Shown here piece after piece: positions 53,659-63,861 of a stretch of 64,000 nt of DNA. The notes beneath the pieces were generated by a model. It was given only the letters and a program-made list of their open reading frames with translations, was not told the origin of the DNA and ran no database searches. How positions within the stretch are numbered: the stretch's first letter is position 1; every line of letters begins with the position of its first letter. The stretch covers positions 2,294,001 to 2,358,000 of the forward strand of contig NZ_CP089848.1 in the NCBI RefSeq assembly GCF_021266465.1, read 5' to 3'. Source of the DNA: Paralcaligenes sp. KSB-10 (GTDB taxonomy: Bacteria > Pseudomonadota > Gammaproteobacteria > Burkholderiales > Burkholderiaceae_B). The translations under genes were made by a program, and so were the position numbers.

Positions 53659-54969
53659 TTACTTGTTCACCTGTTCGACGGCGGCGTGGTCGAACTGATA
53701 CCACGCCGCCATGGGATCGAGGTCGTCCATGCTGAAGCGAAGGCGGCCGGCATCGATGCGCACACGAAGATTGCGGTATTTGACAAGGTAATGTATCGCG
53801 ACGATTGCCGCGGCAAAGCCCGCGACGGCGCCTATGCCCAGCGCCCAGCGAGGGCCGAAGGCATCAGCCACCCAACCGACAATGGGCGCACCGATGGGGG
53901 TGCAGCCCAGGGCTATGGCTAGGCGAATCGCCATGACGCGCCCGCGCATGGCGGGGTCGGTCGAAAGCTGCACCAGGCTGTTCGTTGACGTGTTGAAGGT
54001 CAGTGCAGACATCCCGATGATAATGAGAGCGAGGCCGAAGAGCCAGTAGTTGGGCATGACCGCGGCCAGAGCCAGGCCAAGGCCGAAGACTGCCGCGCCG
54101 GAGAACAAATGCACGATATGCGGTTTCGCCCGCCTGGCGGCAAGCAGCGCGCCGGCAACCGTTCCGATCGCCATGGTCGATGTCAGCAGCCCATACTGGC
54201 TCGCTCCTCCGTGGAAGACGGTGACCGACATGGTTGAAATGAAGATTGGGAAGTTCATTCCAAACGTGCCGATGAGGAAGAGCATGAGAAGGACGACTTT
54301 CAGATCGGGACGCTTCCATACATAACGGAAGCCTTCGGCGAAGCTTCCCCGCGTCCGGACAGCCCGGGTGCTCTGATGAAGTTCATCAATGCGCAGGAAA
54401 CCCAGCGAGCAGAGCACAGCGACAAACGAGGCTGCATTGATAAGGAATACCCATCCGGATCCCACGACGGCGATGAGGACACCGGCGACAGCCGGACCGA
54501 TCATCCGCGCAGCGTTGAACGATGTGGAGTTCAGCGCCACGGCATTCGACAGGTCGGCCTCGCCGACAAGATCCGAGACAAATGTCTGGCGCGCCGGAGA
54601 ATCGAATGCCGTGACGCAGCCAAGCAAAAATGCAAACACATAAACATGCCATAACTGAATGAGCCCGGCGATGGTAAGAATACCCAGCCCAAAAGCAAGC
54701 GTCCCCATGGCTGCCTGCGTACCGATCAGGAGTTTGCGCCGATCGAAATGATCGGCCGCAAAACCGGTCAGGGGCAGCAAGAGAAGATGAGGCCCGAACT
54801 GGAGCGCCATGACCACGCCCACGGCCGTCGCATTGTTATGCGACAACTGGGTGAGCACAAGCCAATCCTGGGCGGTGCGCTGCATCCATGTTCCCACATT
54901 GGATATGATCGCCCCGCCGGCCCATACCCGGTAGTTGAAGATGGCTAGCGAACGGAAGGTGCTGTTCAT
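53659..54969 (-). CDS. MFS drug-type exporter
   Basis: 436-residue major facilitator with about 12 transmembrane segments, of the enterobactin-exporter/macrolide-efflux group (MSTFRSLAIF, then GTWMQRTAQDWLVLT and FAADHFDRRKLLIGTQ, the loop 2-3 motif). The C-terminal tail is short and polar. The ATG at 54969 is the family-like start. The MarR gene ends 22 bases upstream on the same strand, so they form an operon. Substrate unknown. Confidence 0.88.
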   Translation of the reverse strand: MNSTFRSLAIFNYRVWAGGAIISNVGTWMQRTAQDWLVLTQLSHNNATAVGVVMALQFGPHLLLLPLTGFAADHFDRRKLLIGTQAAMGTLAFGLGILTIAGLIQLWHVYVFAFLLGCVTAFDSPARQTFVSDLVGEADLSNAVALNSTSFNAARMIGPAVAGVLIAVVGSGWVFLINAASFVAVLCSLGFLRIDELHQSTRAVRTRGSFAEGFRYVWKRPDLKVVLLMLFLIGTFGMNFPIFISTMSVTVFHGGASQYGLLTSTMAIGTVAGALLAARRAKPHIVHLFSGAAVFGLGLALAAVMPNYWLFGLALIIIGMSALTFNTSTNSLVQLSTDPAMRGRVMAIRLAIALGCTPIGAPIVGWVADAFGPRWALGIGAVAGFAAAIVAIHYLVKYRNLRVRIDAGRLRFSMDDLDPMAAWYQFDHAAVEQVNK

Positions 54970-54991
54970 TTGTTCAAGCGAAACAGTTCGA

Positions 54992-55444
54992 TCAGGAATC
55001 GGCGAAGCGTTTGAGCAGTTCGATGGCGCGTGCCAGTTCTTTCTGCTCTTCCAACGCAAACTTTGTCCGGATGGTGCGAAACAGCCAGTCCTCGCGCGCT
55101 ACCCGGCCGGCCTTGATTCTTTCCCGACAAGCGGCAGTAAGAGACAAGACGGTTTGCCGCCCATCGGTCGGGTCCGGTGCGCCGCTTACCAGCCCGGCCG
55201 CCTTCAGTACAGAAAGAGTTTCACCCATCGATTGCGGGCGCACACCCTCTGCCCGCGCCAGGCTTGTCACCGTCGCGCAACCTTCGCGCTCCAGCCTGCG
55301 CACTACTTGTATCTGGGACCACGTGAAATCTCCCAGATGCGCCTCTTCACGCAGCCGCCGCTTGAGCGTGCTGACCAGCACGCGTAGTTCTTCGGCCACA
55401 GCCAAGGCGCGCGCGACGTCGGGGTCGCTGTGCTGCTCGCTCAT
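54992..55444 (-). CDS. MarR-family regulator
   Basis: 150-residue winged-helix regulator (GDFTWSQIQVVRRLEREG, then VTSLARAEGVRPQSMGETL recognition region, then a wing at DPTDGRQTVLSLTAA). It probably represses the MFS pump and perhaps the FAD hydroxylase upstream. A 28-base imperfect palindrome precedes the gene. Confidence 0.9.
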   Translation of the reverse strand: MSEQHSDPDVARALAVAEELRVLVSTLKRRLREEAHLGDFTWSQIQVVRRLEREGCATVTSLARAEGVRPQSMGETLSVLKAAGLVSGAPDPTDGRQTVLSLTAACRERIKAGRVAREDWLFRTIRTKFALEEQKELARAIELLKRFADS

Positions 55445-55465
55445 CTCAGGGATTTCATCTTAATA

Positions 55466-55493
55466 TGAAGGAAACCTTTGTAGTTTACCTTCA
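55466..55493. promoter_or_regulatory. Putative MarR operator
   Basis: TGAAGGAAAC (55466-55475) pairs with GTTTACCTTCA (ending 55493) apart from one extra base, making an imperfect 28-base palindrome 22 bases before the MarR start codon. Such a site is typical of MarR autoregulation, but the operator is predicted, not tested. Confidence 0.5.
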
Positions 55494-55546
55494 AATAGGG
55501 CTTGACACCACTTTGCCGACCGCGAGGTGCATAAATACCCTATCCG

Positions 55547-57049
55547 CTATGCGCCAACCAGCCGATGCAGCGCGGCGATGATGGCGGCCGTGTCGCCATC
55601 CTTCGTACTCAACGCCACATACGCATCCGGACGAATCAGGTAGACGTGGCCAGCCTCGTAGCCGGAAGCAACTCCCGCGCCGGCAGCGGTGGCGACGGAT
55701 TGCAGCACGCCGGGCAGGTTTACGCCGGTCGCGGCAACGGAGAGCACCGCGAACTTCCCGGTGGCGAGTATGTCATGCAGCCGCGAGGCCCCGCCTCCAG
55801 GAACCGTCAGAGGAAGATCGGGCGCGCGTTCGCCTGGCGCCGGGTGTCTTGCCGCGCTCTGCGGCGTCAGAGTCAGGGGGCTATCGTGATAGTGCAGATC
55901 CATCTCGGTCAGCTGGTCCACCATCCGCTGGCGCAGCATCGGAACGCGGCCCAGGGCGCTCACGGCAAGATTGCGAGCCTTCTGCAGGACAGGGTTGCTC
56001 AAGATGGCAAGCTTCGTCAATCTGCCGGCGTTGCGCAGGACCTGATCCCCGACAGCGCTGCGCTCCGGAGAATAGCTGTCAAGCAATACAGGCCTGGCCT
56101 GCCGATGCCAGACCATGGCAAGCTTCCAGGCCAGGTTGAAAGCGTCCTGCATTCCGGTGTTCATACCCTGGCCGCCCGCCGGGCTATGGACATGCGCCGC
56201 GTCGCCGCAAAGAAATACCCGGCCGCATCGGTAGTCCTTGACCTTGCGTTCGTTGATACGAAAGCGGCTCATCCACACTGCGTCATGCGCCCGCAGCCCG
56301 GGCGGCCCCCGGCGGTCAAGCAGTTGCTGGACTTCTTCCAGCGTTAGCGGCGATGCGTCGGCCGCAGGCGCCAGGCCCACATCGGCAATGATGCGGAACC
56401 GCGCCCCCTTGATCGGAACGAACAGGAGGACACCGGAAGGCGTCCAGCAAATCGTCAACTCATCCTGCGAAATCTTGCCGTCGAGCTCGACATCCGCCAG
56501 CATCCAGCCCGACGGCAAGGTATCGCCCTCGAACTGGGCTTCCAGCCCATGCCGGACAGTGCTGTGCGCGCCGTCGCAGGCAGCAAGATAGGAGGAATTC
56601 ACCGTTTCGTCGTGCCCGTCGGCATGGCGCAGAACCGCGCCGACGCCGTCCCCGGTATCGTTAAAGGAGATGAGTTCGACGCACCGCTCCACACGGACAC
56701 CGGTCAAAGCCAGCTGCTCTTCCAGCAAGCGTTCGGTGTCGCTCTGCGGAAGCATCAAGGCATAGGCATACGCGCTGCGAGCGGTGTCCAGGCGTACATG
56801 CACCAACATGTTTTGTTGGGCGAAGATGCGCGCGCCAACGGCTTTCATGCCGGCGTCCAAAAATGGTTGTACGCAACCCTGTATGTCCAGCATTTCGAGT
56901 GTTCGCGGCCACAGTACCAGCGCCTTCGACTTGTCGGTGCGCGCCGCCGCCTTATCGACGATACGCACCTCGACACCCCGGTGCTTGAGTGCCATCGCCA
57001 TCGCCAGCCCTACAGGACCCGCCCCTACGATCAATACTGGTTCGTTCAT
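55547..57049 (-). CDS. FAD-dependent aromatic hydroxylase (PheA/TfdB group)
   Basis: 500-residue class A flavoprotein monooxygenase: GXGXXG in VLIVGAGPVGLAMAMAL, DG motif AACDGAHSTVRHGL, second FAD motif FLCGDAAHVHSPAGGQGMN, and a thioredoxin-like C-terminal domain. These hydroxylate phenols, polyketides or antibiotics using NADPH. It is on the same strand as MarR and the MFS gene, 102 bases upstream of MarR, so antibiotic modification plus export is a reasonable guess. The ATG at 57049 has AGGA about 10 bases upstream. Confidence 0.87.
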   Translation of the reverse strand: MNEPVLIVGAGPVGLAMAMALKHRGVEVRIVDKAAARTDKSKALVLWPRTLEMLDIQGCVQPFLDAGMKAVGARIFAQQNMLVHVRLDTARSAYAYALMLPQSDTERLLEEQLALTGVRVERCVELISFNDTGDGVGAVLRHADGHDETVNSSYLAACDGAHSTVRHGLEAQFEGDTLPSGWMLADVELDGKISQDELTICWTPSGVLLFVPIKGARFRIIADVGLAPAADASPLTLEEVQQLLDRRGPPGLRAHDAVWMSRFRINERKVKDYRCGRVFLCGDAAHVHSPAGGQGMNTGMQDAFNLAWKLAMVWHRQARPVLLDSYSPERSAVGDQVLRNAGRLTKLAILSNPVLQKARNLAVSALGRVPMLRQRMVDQLTEMDLHYHDSPLTLTPQSAARHPAPGERAPDLPLTVPGGGASRLHDILATGKFAVLSVAATGVNLPGVLQSVATAAGAGVASGYEAGHVYLIRPDAYVALSTKDGDTAAIIAALHRLVGA

Positions 57050-57216
57050 TCTAAGCATCCTGAGTTGATTTGTGATTAGAAGAGTCTGTGCCGCGGCAGG
57101 TCCGGGCAAATAATAACATCAGCGTCTTTGGCGGCCATGCAATAGGCGACGATTCGGCGACTCATCGGTATACACTTCAACCTTCCCCTAAACATACCGA
57201 TGCGGACAAGCGCCCC

Positions 57217-58215
57217 ATGGCTCATAGATACGGCTTACTGATCGTCGGCATATTGCTTGCCGGGTCGGCGCCGCCCATTGCAAGCGCGGCAAGCTTCGAC
57301 TGCGGCAAGGCCAGAACCTCTTTCGAAAAAGCAGTCTGCGCGGATCCGCAGCTGTCGGCCCAGGACACAGCCATGGCGCGGCGCTACAACGCCGCCCTGC
57401 CCCTACTTTCCGCCCCGGGGCAGGCGATCCTGCGCACCGGCCAGAAAGAGTGGCTCAAAATGGTGCAGGCCTTGTGCCTCGACAACAAAAGAAAGGAAAG
57501 TCCCGTCACCTGCCTGCGGCAGCAGTACGCCGACCGGCTTGACGATTTGCGCACTGCGGCCGTGGCCATCGGCCCTTTCGTCTTCAGCCGGGATGATCAT
57601 TACGCGTCGATCGCAAGACAGGAGCCTGGCGGCAAGCCCCTGGAGCAGCATACGGGCCTGCCACGAATCGACCATCCGCTTTCGCCGCAAGCCGAACAAT
57701 GGAATGCCGCGATAGTGCGGTTTGCGGCAGAGGCTCGAGCGAACTGGTGTTTTGCAGACCCAAGCCTGCCCAGCGACCAGTTTGTCCGCTTCAAGATTGA
57801 ATCGGCCACACCCGATTTCATCAATGTCAAGATGCTGCACCATGAGCAATGCGACCGGGCCGCAGGTTCCGAGGATATGCGCAATATCTCCTACCTGCTC
57901 AAGCCTGGCCTGCATCGCCTCGAGGCGGCGGATCTGTTCAAACCGGATAGCGGATGGGAGTCCTTTTTGAGCACGCGCGCCACTCAAGTGCTGGGCGCCG
58001 ATGATGCCATTGTCTTCAATGAAGGTATCAGCAAGGCCGTACGCGACCCAGTATCGTGGTCCTTCACCAGGCCCGGCCTTCTTGTCTCGTTCAACCCAGG
58101 CGAGGCGGGAGCGATGGCCTCCGGCATTCTGGAAGTGACCATACCCTGGGCCGATCTGCGGCGCTTCCTTGCGGACCATGCCCTTCAAAAGACCCGAGGC
58201 TTCGAGGCCGGCTAG
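57217..58215 (+). CDS. Secreted protein with LprI/DUF1311-like N-terminal domain
   Basis: 332 residues from the ATG at 57217 with signal peptide (YGLLIVGILLAGSAPPIASA). Residues about 25-110 (FDCGKARTSFEKAVCADPQL, then LSAQDTAMARRYNAAL, KEWLKMVQALC and CLRQQYADRLDDL) match the lysozyme-inhibitor LprI-type domain with its four-cysteine pattern. The rest is not recognised. Exported to the periplasm or outside; function unproven. An upstream in-frame extension to 57088 crosses the divergent gene and is rejected. Confidence 0.75.
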   Translation: MAHRYGLLIVGILLAGSAPPIASAASFDCGKARTSFEKAVCADPQLSAQDTAMARRYNAALPLLSAPGQAILRTGQKEWLKMVQALCLDNKRKESPVTCLRQQYADRLDDLRTAAVAIGPFVFSRDDHYASIARQEPGGKPLEQHTGLPRIDHPLSPQAEQWNAAIVRFAAEARANWCFADPSLPSDQFVRFKIESATPDFINVKMLHHEQCDRAAGSEDMRNISYLLKPGLHRLEAADLFKPDSGWESFLSTRATQVLGADDAIVFNEGISKAVRDPVSWSFTRPGLLVSFNPGEAGAMASGILEVTIPWADLRRFLADHALQKTRGFEAG

Positions 58216-58225
58216 GACCGCGGCT

Positions 58226-59428
58226 TTACGGACGCAGAACCTTTACGCACGCCGCCGCCTGTTTCGCGCGTTTGCGGGCTCCGTCGATATTCGTGTCGTA
58301 GGCCAGGGCTACACCCATGCGCCTGCGCAAGAAACTCTCGGGCTTGCCGAACAGGCGCAGATCGGTTTGCGGTACACGCAGCGCCTCTTGCACGCCATCG
58401 AAAGCCACGCCATGCGCATCGACGCCACCATAGATGACGGCACTGGCGCCGGGACTTCTCAATGCCGTATCGACGGGCAGGCCAAGAATGGCGCGCGCGT
58501 GCAGCTCAAATTCGCTTTGCCACTGCGAGATCATGGTTACCAGCCCGGTATCGTGCGGGCGCGGGCTGACCTCGCTGAACCAGACATCCTCGTTCTTGAT
58601 GAACAGCTCGACGCCGAATACGCCTTGCCCACCCAGATTGTCGGTAACGGCCTTGGCGACATGCCGGGCCTTCTCCAAAGCGGCCGGACTCATGGGATGA
58701 GGCTGCCAGCTTTCGATATAGTCGCCTGCGGCCTGCAAATGACCTATGGGTTCGCAGAAATGGGTTTCCACCTGCCCATCGGCGCCGAGGGCGCGCACCG
58801 TCAGCAGGGTGATTTCGTAGTCGAAATCGATGAAACCTTCCACAATAATGCGGCCATGGCTGACACGGCCTCCGGCCATGGCGTATTCCCAGGCCGGCCG
58901 CACCTGATCGGGGCTGTCGATTTTGCTCTGGCCCTTGCCGGAACTGCTCATTACCGGTTTGACGACGCAGGGATAGCCGATGCCGCCGTCGATGGCGGCC
59001 TGCAGCTCTTCCAGCGAATCGCAGAATTTATAAGGACTGGTAGGCAGGCCCAGGGTCTCGGCGGACAGGCGCCGTATGCCTTCGCGATCCATCGTCAAAC
59101 GCGCCGCGCGTGCGGTAGGAATAACACGGGCAAGGCCGGCGGCTTCCAGTTCCTCGAGCGCCTGGGTGGCAATGGCCTCGATTTCAGGAACGACCAGATC
59201 GGGCTTCTCGGCTTCGATCAGCGCCTTCAACTGTGCCGGGTCGCTCATGGTGATGGTGCGGGCGTGGTGGGCGACCTGCTGGCCGGGAGAGTCGGCATAG
59301 CGGTCAACCGCAATGGTTTCCACACCCAGGCGCTGCAAGGCAATGATGACTTCCTTGCCCAGCTCGCCGGAGCCAAGCAGCATCACTCTCGTGGCGCCAG
59401 GGGACAATGGGGTTCCGATAGTGCTCAT
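58226..59428 (-). CDS. purT: Formate-dependent GAR transformylase
   Basis: ATP-grasp ligase that formylates glycinamide ribonucleotide with formate and ATP, a THF-free alternative to PurN. 400 residues from the ATG at 59428: [23 protein letters not shown]-grasp [15 protein letters not shown] and the ATP/Mg site [14 protein letters not shown]. It uses the formate that PurU could supply. It converges on the LprI-like gene with 10 bases between. Confidence 0.95.
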   Translation of the reverse strand: MSTIGTPLSPGATRVMLLGSGELGKEVIIALQRLGVETIAVDRYADSPGQQVAHHARTITMSDPAQLKALIEAEKPDLVVPEIEAIATQALEELEAAGLARVIPTARAARLTMDREGIRRLSAETLGLPTSPYKFCDSLEELQAAIDGGIGYPCVVKPVMSSSGKGQSKIDSPDQVRPAWEYAMAGGRVSHGRIIVEGFIDFDYEITLLTVRALGADGQVETHFCEPIGHLQAAGDYIESWQPHPMSPAALEKARHVAKAVTDNLGGQGVFGVELFIKNEDVWFSEVSPRPHDTGLVTMISQWQSEFELHARAILGLPVDTALRSPGASAVIYGGVDAHGVAFDGVQEALRVPQTDLRLFGKPESFLRRRMGVALAYDTNIDGARKRAKQAAACVKVLRP

Positions 59429-59515
59429 AGTAGGATCTTCGGGCAAAGTAAGGATATGAATTGTAAATGCCCGGCGCCGGTTGCGCGGGAAAGCCGGGCA
59501 CCGGCGCGATCGGCG

Positions 59516-59797
59516 TCAGTCCTGGCGGCTGGTGACTTCGAGCAGATGATAACCAAACTGGGTTTTCACAGGACCTTGCACCACGTTGAGCGGTGCGCTG
59601 AATACAACGGTATCGAATTCCTTGACCATTTGGCCAGGGCCGAACGAACCCAGGTTGCCGCCGTCGCGGCTGGAGGGGCAACTGGAGTTCTCTTTAGCGA
59701 CCTGTGCGAAATCGGCACCGCCTTCAATAGCGGTTTTGAGTTCATTGCACTTCGCTTCGGTGGAAACCAGGATATGACGGGCAGTGGCTTGGGCCAT
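59516..59797 (-). CDS. ppiC: Parvulin-type peptidyl-prolyl isomerase
   Basis: 93-residue single-domain parvulin: MAQATARHILVSTEAK, GGNLGSFGPGQMVKEFDTVVF and TQFGYHLLEVTS. It has no signal peptide, so it is cytosolic, like E. coli PpiC. The ATG at 59797 follows an AAGGAGTAAT box; a longer frame to 59920 is not family-like. Confidence 0.94.
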   Translation of the reverse strand: MAQATARHILVSTEAKCNELKTAIEGGADFAQVAKENSSCPSSRDGGNLGSFGPGQMVKEFDTVVFSAPLNVVQGPVKTQFGYHLLEVTSRQD

Positions 59798-59940
59798 GAG
59801 TATTACTCCTTCTAAATGAGTCGAACAGAATACCTCAATCGGAGATTTGCTGCGCGGCCTGAAACGGCTGGGCCGGCCTCGGGAAACCGAACTCTCAACC
59901 AATCCTGGAGTGCCTCTCACGACAAAAACACTTCTTCCGC

Positions 59941-60324
59941 TTATTTGCCACGCACGTGATCGAGCAGGCGCCGATCGCGTTTCGTCGGGCGTCCAGCGAC
60001 GATTTCATGGGCAGGCTCGGGGGCAAGACGCCTCATCTCGGCAGCACGCTCGCGGGCGCTTACGCTTTCCGGCGTTTCCTCATAAAGCAGACGTGCCACC
60101 GGAGCCGGACCCCGTACACTGCTCACCGCGCACACGCGCACCTGAAGCGGAGGGTCTTCTTTGCGAACGCTTACAAGATCGCCCACCGCAACTTCACGCG
60201 CGGGCTTGGCGGGCTGCCCATTCACGAGCGCCCTGCCTTTGCCAATTTCCTCCGCCGCCAAGCTGCGGGTTTTGTAAAAGCGAGCCGCCCACAGCCATTT
60301 GTCGAGTCGAACCTTGTCCGCCAT
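59941..60324 (-). CDS. hslR: S4-domain RNA-binding protein (Hsp15-like)
   Basis: 127 residues. The S4 RNA-binding domain occupies about 5-65 (VRLDKWLWAARFYKTRSLAAE, GRALVNGQPAKPAREV), followed by a basic C-terminal extension ending LLDHVRGK. E. coli Hsp15 (133 residues) recycles stalled 50S subunits carrying a nascent chain. I chose the ATG at 60324 (MADKVRLDKW). Alternative: another stand-alone S4 protein. Confidence 0.88.
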   Translation of the reverse strand: MADKVRLDKWLWAARFYKTRSLAAEEIGKGRALVNGQPAKPAREVAVGDLVSVRKEDPPLQVRVCAVSSVRGPAPVARLLYEETPESVSARERAAEMRRLAPEPAHEIVAGRPTKRDRRLLDHVRGK

Positions 60325-60433
60325 GCGAACCCCCCTTGCCTGCCTTATTGAGGAATACATGATAACTGGGACGCCTCGCCGGCCAGGCATCGACCCCGGC
60401 CAATGATGCAAAAAACACCGACAAGGCGCAATG

Positions 60434-61507
60434 TCAAATATTCCAGCGATCCGCGATGGCAGCCAAACGCTGCCGCAATGCGTCGAATTCCTCCGACAAG
60501 CGCCACGTCAGTGACACATAGCCAGCTAGCTGTGGCGGCATTGAATCCATTGCCATCTCAGGCGCCGCGGTGTCGCTCGGCCTCAAGCGGGCAATCGTGC
60601 CGAACTTCAGCGCGCGGGACATGCCGAGCAGCATGTCCCGCAAGCGATGGTTCTCGCCTCCAAAATGATGCTGGATGAATGCCTGCGCGCTTTCATCCTC
60701 GACGCGGGGGCGCGTGGCGGCAAGCACCTCCAGAAGGCTGAGGCAGATTCGCAAGCTGTGCTGGATCTCCTCAAGCTGCGCCGTCGAGACCCCGGTCTCT
60801 CGAGCGACGGATGGCATCAGCGAGCGTAGCTGTACCAGCAGAGTTCCTTGCAAAATCATGGCCCGCTGCAGCTCCGCCATGTCGAGGGACGCCTGGGTGG
60901 CGATCACGGTGTACGTCTTTGCACAGCCGCGCAGGATATCCGCCAGCGTGTAACGCCACGAATACGTGGCATGCAGCGGCAAGGCAAAGGAGAACAGCAA
61001 TGCAATCGCAATTCCTATCAGCACATCCACCGCGCGCCATAGCCCATCGGCCATCGCGCTGTCGCCATGACCGGCAACGATCAGGATGGTGATTGCGGAA
61101 AGCAAGGCAATATAGCCTCCTTTGCCGATCGCGTGATACGCGCAAAAGCCGCAAGCAATCACGATCAGCAGGGAGCTAAGCCAGGGAATCTGAAAATAGG
61201 CCTGCTGCAGAATCACCGCCAGGCCCACCCCTGCCCCGATTACCGTCCCAAGGGCGCGCTCCGCGGCCTTGCGCCGAATATTGCCATGATGCTGCAGGCC
61301 GCCGATGACAACCAGCAATGTAATGGACGCCCACTCCCCATGAGGCAGGTTTATGCCTGTAGTCAACACCATGGATGTCAGGAGTCCAAGCGCGACCCTG
61401 ACAGCATGAATCAGAGTCGCGTGACGGTAACGGCGAGCAGGATCCTGCAGCGGGCGGAGCAGGCCCTGCCATAGCAACTGAACGCGCGAAACTAGCGGAA
61501 TGGCCAT
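60434..61507 (-). CDS. FUSC-family inner-membrane protein
   Basis: 357 residues. The N-terminal half has about six hydrophobic segments (VRVALGLLTSMVLTTG, VIGGLQHHG, LALGTVIGAGVGLAVIL, SLLIVIACGFCAYHAIG) and the rest is a soluble helical part, the layout of FUSC/aromatic acid exporter-like proteins (AaeB, YccS). Substrate unknown. Start taken as the ATG at 61507. Confidence 0.8.
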   Translation of the reverse strand: MAIPLVSRVQLLWQGLLRPLQDPARRYRHATLIHAVRVALGLLTSMVLTTGINLPHGEWASITLLVVIGGLQHHGNIRRKAAERALGTVIGAGVGLAVILQQAYFQIPWLSSLLIVIACGFCAYHAIGKGGYIALLSAITILIVAGHGDSAMADGLWRAVDVLIGIAIALLFSFALPLHATYSWRYTLADILRGCAKTYTVIATQASLDMAELQRAMILQGTLLVQLRSLMPSVARETGVSTAQLEEIQHSLRICLSLLEVLAATRPRVEDESAQAFIQHHFGGENHRLRDMLLGMSRALKFGTIARLRPSDTAAPEMAMDSMPPQLAGYVSLTWRLSEEFDALRQRLAAIADRWNI

Positions 61508-61622
61508 AAACAAGCACAAAAACCGGAAATTGCAATGACAAACGCTTGCCCCGTGGAAACCGCCTGGGGCTGTACCAGTCTACAACAGACGGCTACGGCC
61601 GTCTCGCGCCGCATACACCCTC

Positions 61623-62651
61623 TTATTCGAAGGCCGCCGCCGCGCGCCCGATGCGATCATTCACCGCCTGCCACAGCGCATTGCGGGGCGGCCGCTCCAC
61701 CAGGATGCGGTTATACGCAGCTGCGTCGAGGCGTCGCAGCAGCGCATACAAATCGCGCGCATAGGCCTGCGGATCGGCAGGCGCCAAGTACCAGTCCACG
61801 CGTGGATACGCCGCCTGCCCAGGACGTTGGAAAGCCACCACCGCGACACGCTCCGCATCGCCCGCATGACGCTCCAGATACCCAACCAGAGCCTCCAGGG
61901 ACAACAAGTGCAAAGGCGTACGAGGCGCGTAATGCGCCTTCAAGGAACCCGACACCCGCGGTGCACCGGCATCTGGCCGAGCAGGCTCAGCCCCCAGCAC
62001 GGCCGCAATCTGGGCCGAAGAAATATGCCCCGGCCGCAACAGAACCGGGCCCATGCCTTGATCGAGCCGCGACACATCCACAATCGTCGACTCGATCCCC
62101 ACCTCGGACGGCCCGCCTTCAAGCACCAGCATCTCGGCATCGCCAAGCTCCGCAAACTCGCTGCGCACATGCGCCGCTAGAGTCGGCGAAACCTGGCCGA
62201 ACTTATTGGCCGAAGGCCCCGCCACTCCGCCCTGCCCGCTGGGCTTCAACGCGGCAAACTCACGCAGCAAGGCTTGCGCCACGGGATGCGATGGGCAGCG
62301 CAAGCCCACACTGTCCTGGCCTCCGCTGACCGCGGCCGGCACATGATCGGCCCGCGGCAATATCAGCGTCAAAGGCCCGGGCCAGAACGCCTGTATCAAG
62401 GCGCGAGCCTCGGCTGGAATAGCCCGGGCCCAATAATCCAGATCCGCCTCCGGCGACACATGGACAATGACCGGGTGACTGGATGGCCGTCCCTTGGCAG
62501 CGTAGATCCGCGCAATAGCGTCGGGGTTCTCGGCATCGCCCCCCAGGCCATAAACCGTTTCCGTCGGAAACGCGACCAGACCGCCCGCGGCCAGGCGCTC
62601 CGCGGCCAGGCGCAATGCTCGCGCCATATCGGCAGGATTGGACATCGTCAT
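61623..62651 (-). CDS. sua5: Threonylcarbamoyl-AMP synthase, Sua5 type
   Basis: Makes threonylcarbamoyl-AMP for t6A tRNA modification. 342 residues: a YrdC domain (about 8-190; TETVYGLGGDAENPDAIARI, AKGRPSSHPVIVHV, and SKGRP-type KxR site) plus the C-terminal Sua5 domain (VSGSLKAHYAPRTPLHLL). The ATG at 62651 overlaps the purK stop by one base (TAATG), so translation is coupled to purK. Confidence 0.93.
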   Translation of the reverse strand: MTMSNPADMARALRLAAERLAAGGLVAFPTETVYGLGGDAENPDAIARIYAAKGRPSSHPVIVHVSPEADLDYWARAIPAEARALIQAFWPGPLTLILPRADHVPAAVSGGQDSVGLRCPSHPVAQALLREFAALKPSGQGGVAGPSANKFGQVSPTLAAHVRSEFAELGDAEMLVLEGGPSEVGIESTIVDVSRLDQGMGPVLLRPGHISSAQIAAVLGAEPARPDAGAPRVSGSLKAHYAPRTPLHLLSLEALVGYLERHAGDAERVAVVAFQRPGQAAYPRVDWYLAPADPQAYARDLYALLRRLDAAAYNRILVERPPRNALWQAVNDRIGRAAAAFE

Positions 62652-63841
62652 TACTTGAAAGAAATATGAAGTACGGCCGCGACAGCCGCGGCGGCCTCGC
62701 GCACGGCATCGAACGTGGGCGCCACCAGATTGATGTGACCCATCTTGCGCCCGCGCCGGGCCTCTGCCTTGCCGTACAAGTGCAATTTGGCGTTCGGCGT
62801 GCCCAGTACAGCGGCCCAATCGGGCTCTCGCTTCCGGCCGCTGGCGGGATCGAACCAGACATCGCCCAGGATGTTCAGCATAATGGCCGGGCATAAGCTG
62901 TCGGTACTGCCCAGCGGCAAACCGGCCATGACGCGAACCTGCTGTTCGAACTGGCTCGTCACACAGGCATCCATCGTGTAATGGCCGCTATTATGTGGAC
63001 GCGGGGCGATCTCGTTGGCCACCAGGCTTCCATCCTGCAAGACAAAGAACTCCACGCACAGCACACCGTAATAATCCAGGCCATGCGCGATCGCCAGGGC
63101 GGCTTCAGCGGCCCGCTCGTGCAATGCGGACTCGGCCGCGGCGAATCCGGCCGCCACCGTCGAGACGGCCAGAATACCTTCGCGATGCTCATTGCTGGCC
63201 GGCGGATACGCTACCGCCCGGCCGTCGAAACCGCGCGCCAGCACCACGGAAAACTCCGACTTCAGCGGCATCAGGGCTTCCAGCACACAAGCCGTTCCCC
63301 CAAACGAGGCAAAGGCCTCCAGAGCCTGCTCGGGGCTGCCGACGCGTGCCTGGCCCTTGCCGTCATAACCCAGCCGAGCCACTTTAAGTATTCCGGGAAA
63401 CAGGGCCGCCGGCGCGGACAAAATATCCTTGGCGCCATGTATCGCAGCATAAGGGGCGAGCGGCACGCCTATTTTTCCGATAAAGGCTTTTTCCTGGATG
63501 CGGTCCTGCACAATAGCCACGGCCTGAGCCGACGGACTGACCCTGGAGCGCGTAGCCAGTCTTTCCAGGCTAAGCGCCGGAACGTTCTCGAACTCGGTGG
63601 AAATCGCCGGGCAGCGCTCCGACAGACGGGCCAGACCGGCTTCATCGTCGTACGCGGCCTGAATATGCAGGTCGGCCACGGCACCCGCCGGACACTGCGC
63701 AACAGGATCCAGCACCGCCACCTTGTATCCCATGCTCTGGGCGGCTTGACAGAACATCCGCCCCAACTGCCCTCCCCCAATCATGCCCAGCCAGCCTCCT
63801 GGCGCAATCGGATCGGAAAGGGAAACAGCAGTCTTGGCCAT
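62651..63841 (-). CDS. purK: N5-carboxyaminoimidazole ribonucleotide synthase
   Basis: ATP-grasp enzyme that carboxylates AIR with bicarbonate and ATP. 396 residues: the N-terminal nucleotide-like domain [20 protein letters not shown], the ATP-grasp core ([34 protein letters not shown]) and [17 protein letters not shown]. purE, its usual partner, is not in the window and would lie to the right. The region just upstream has a T-rich intrinsic terminator. No Shine-Dalgarno is visible before the ATG. Confidence 0.95.
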   Translation of the reverse strand: MAKTAVSLSDPIAPGGWLGMIGGGQLGRMFCQAAQSMGYKVAVLDPVAQCPAGAVADLHIQAAYDDEAGLARLSERCPAISTEFENVPALSLERLATRSRVSPSAQAVAIVQDRIQEKAFIGKIGVPLAPYAAIHGAKDILSAPAALFPGILKVARLGYDGKGQARVGSPEQALEAFASFGGTACVLEALMPLKSEFSVVLARGFDGRAVAYPPASNEHREGILAVSTVAAGFAAAESALHERAAEAALAIAHGLDYYGVLCVEFFVLQDGSLVANEIAPRPHNSGHYTMDACVTSQFEQQVRVMAGLPLGSTDSLCPAIMLNILGDVWFDPASGRKREPDWAAVLGTPNAKLHLYGKAEARRGRKMGHINLVAPTFDAVREAAAAVAAVLHISFK

Positions 63842-63861
63842 AATCGGGAAAATTAAAAAAT

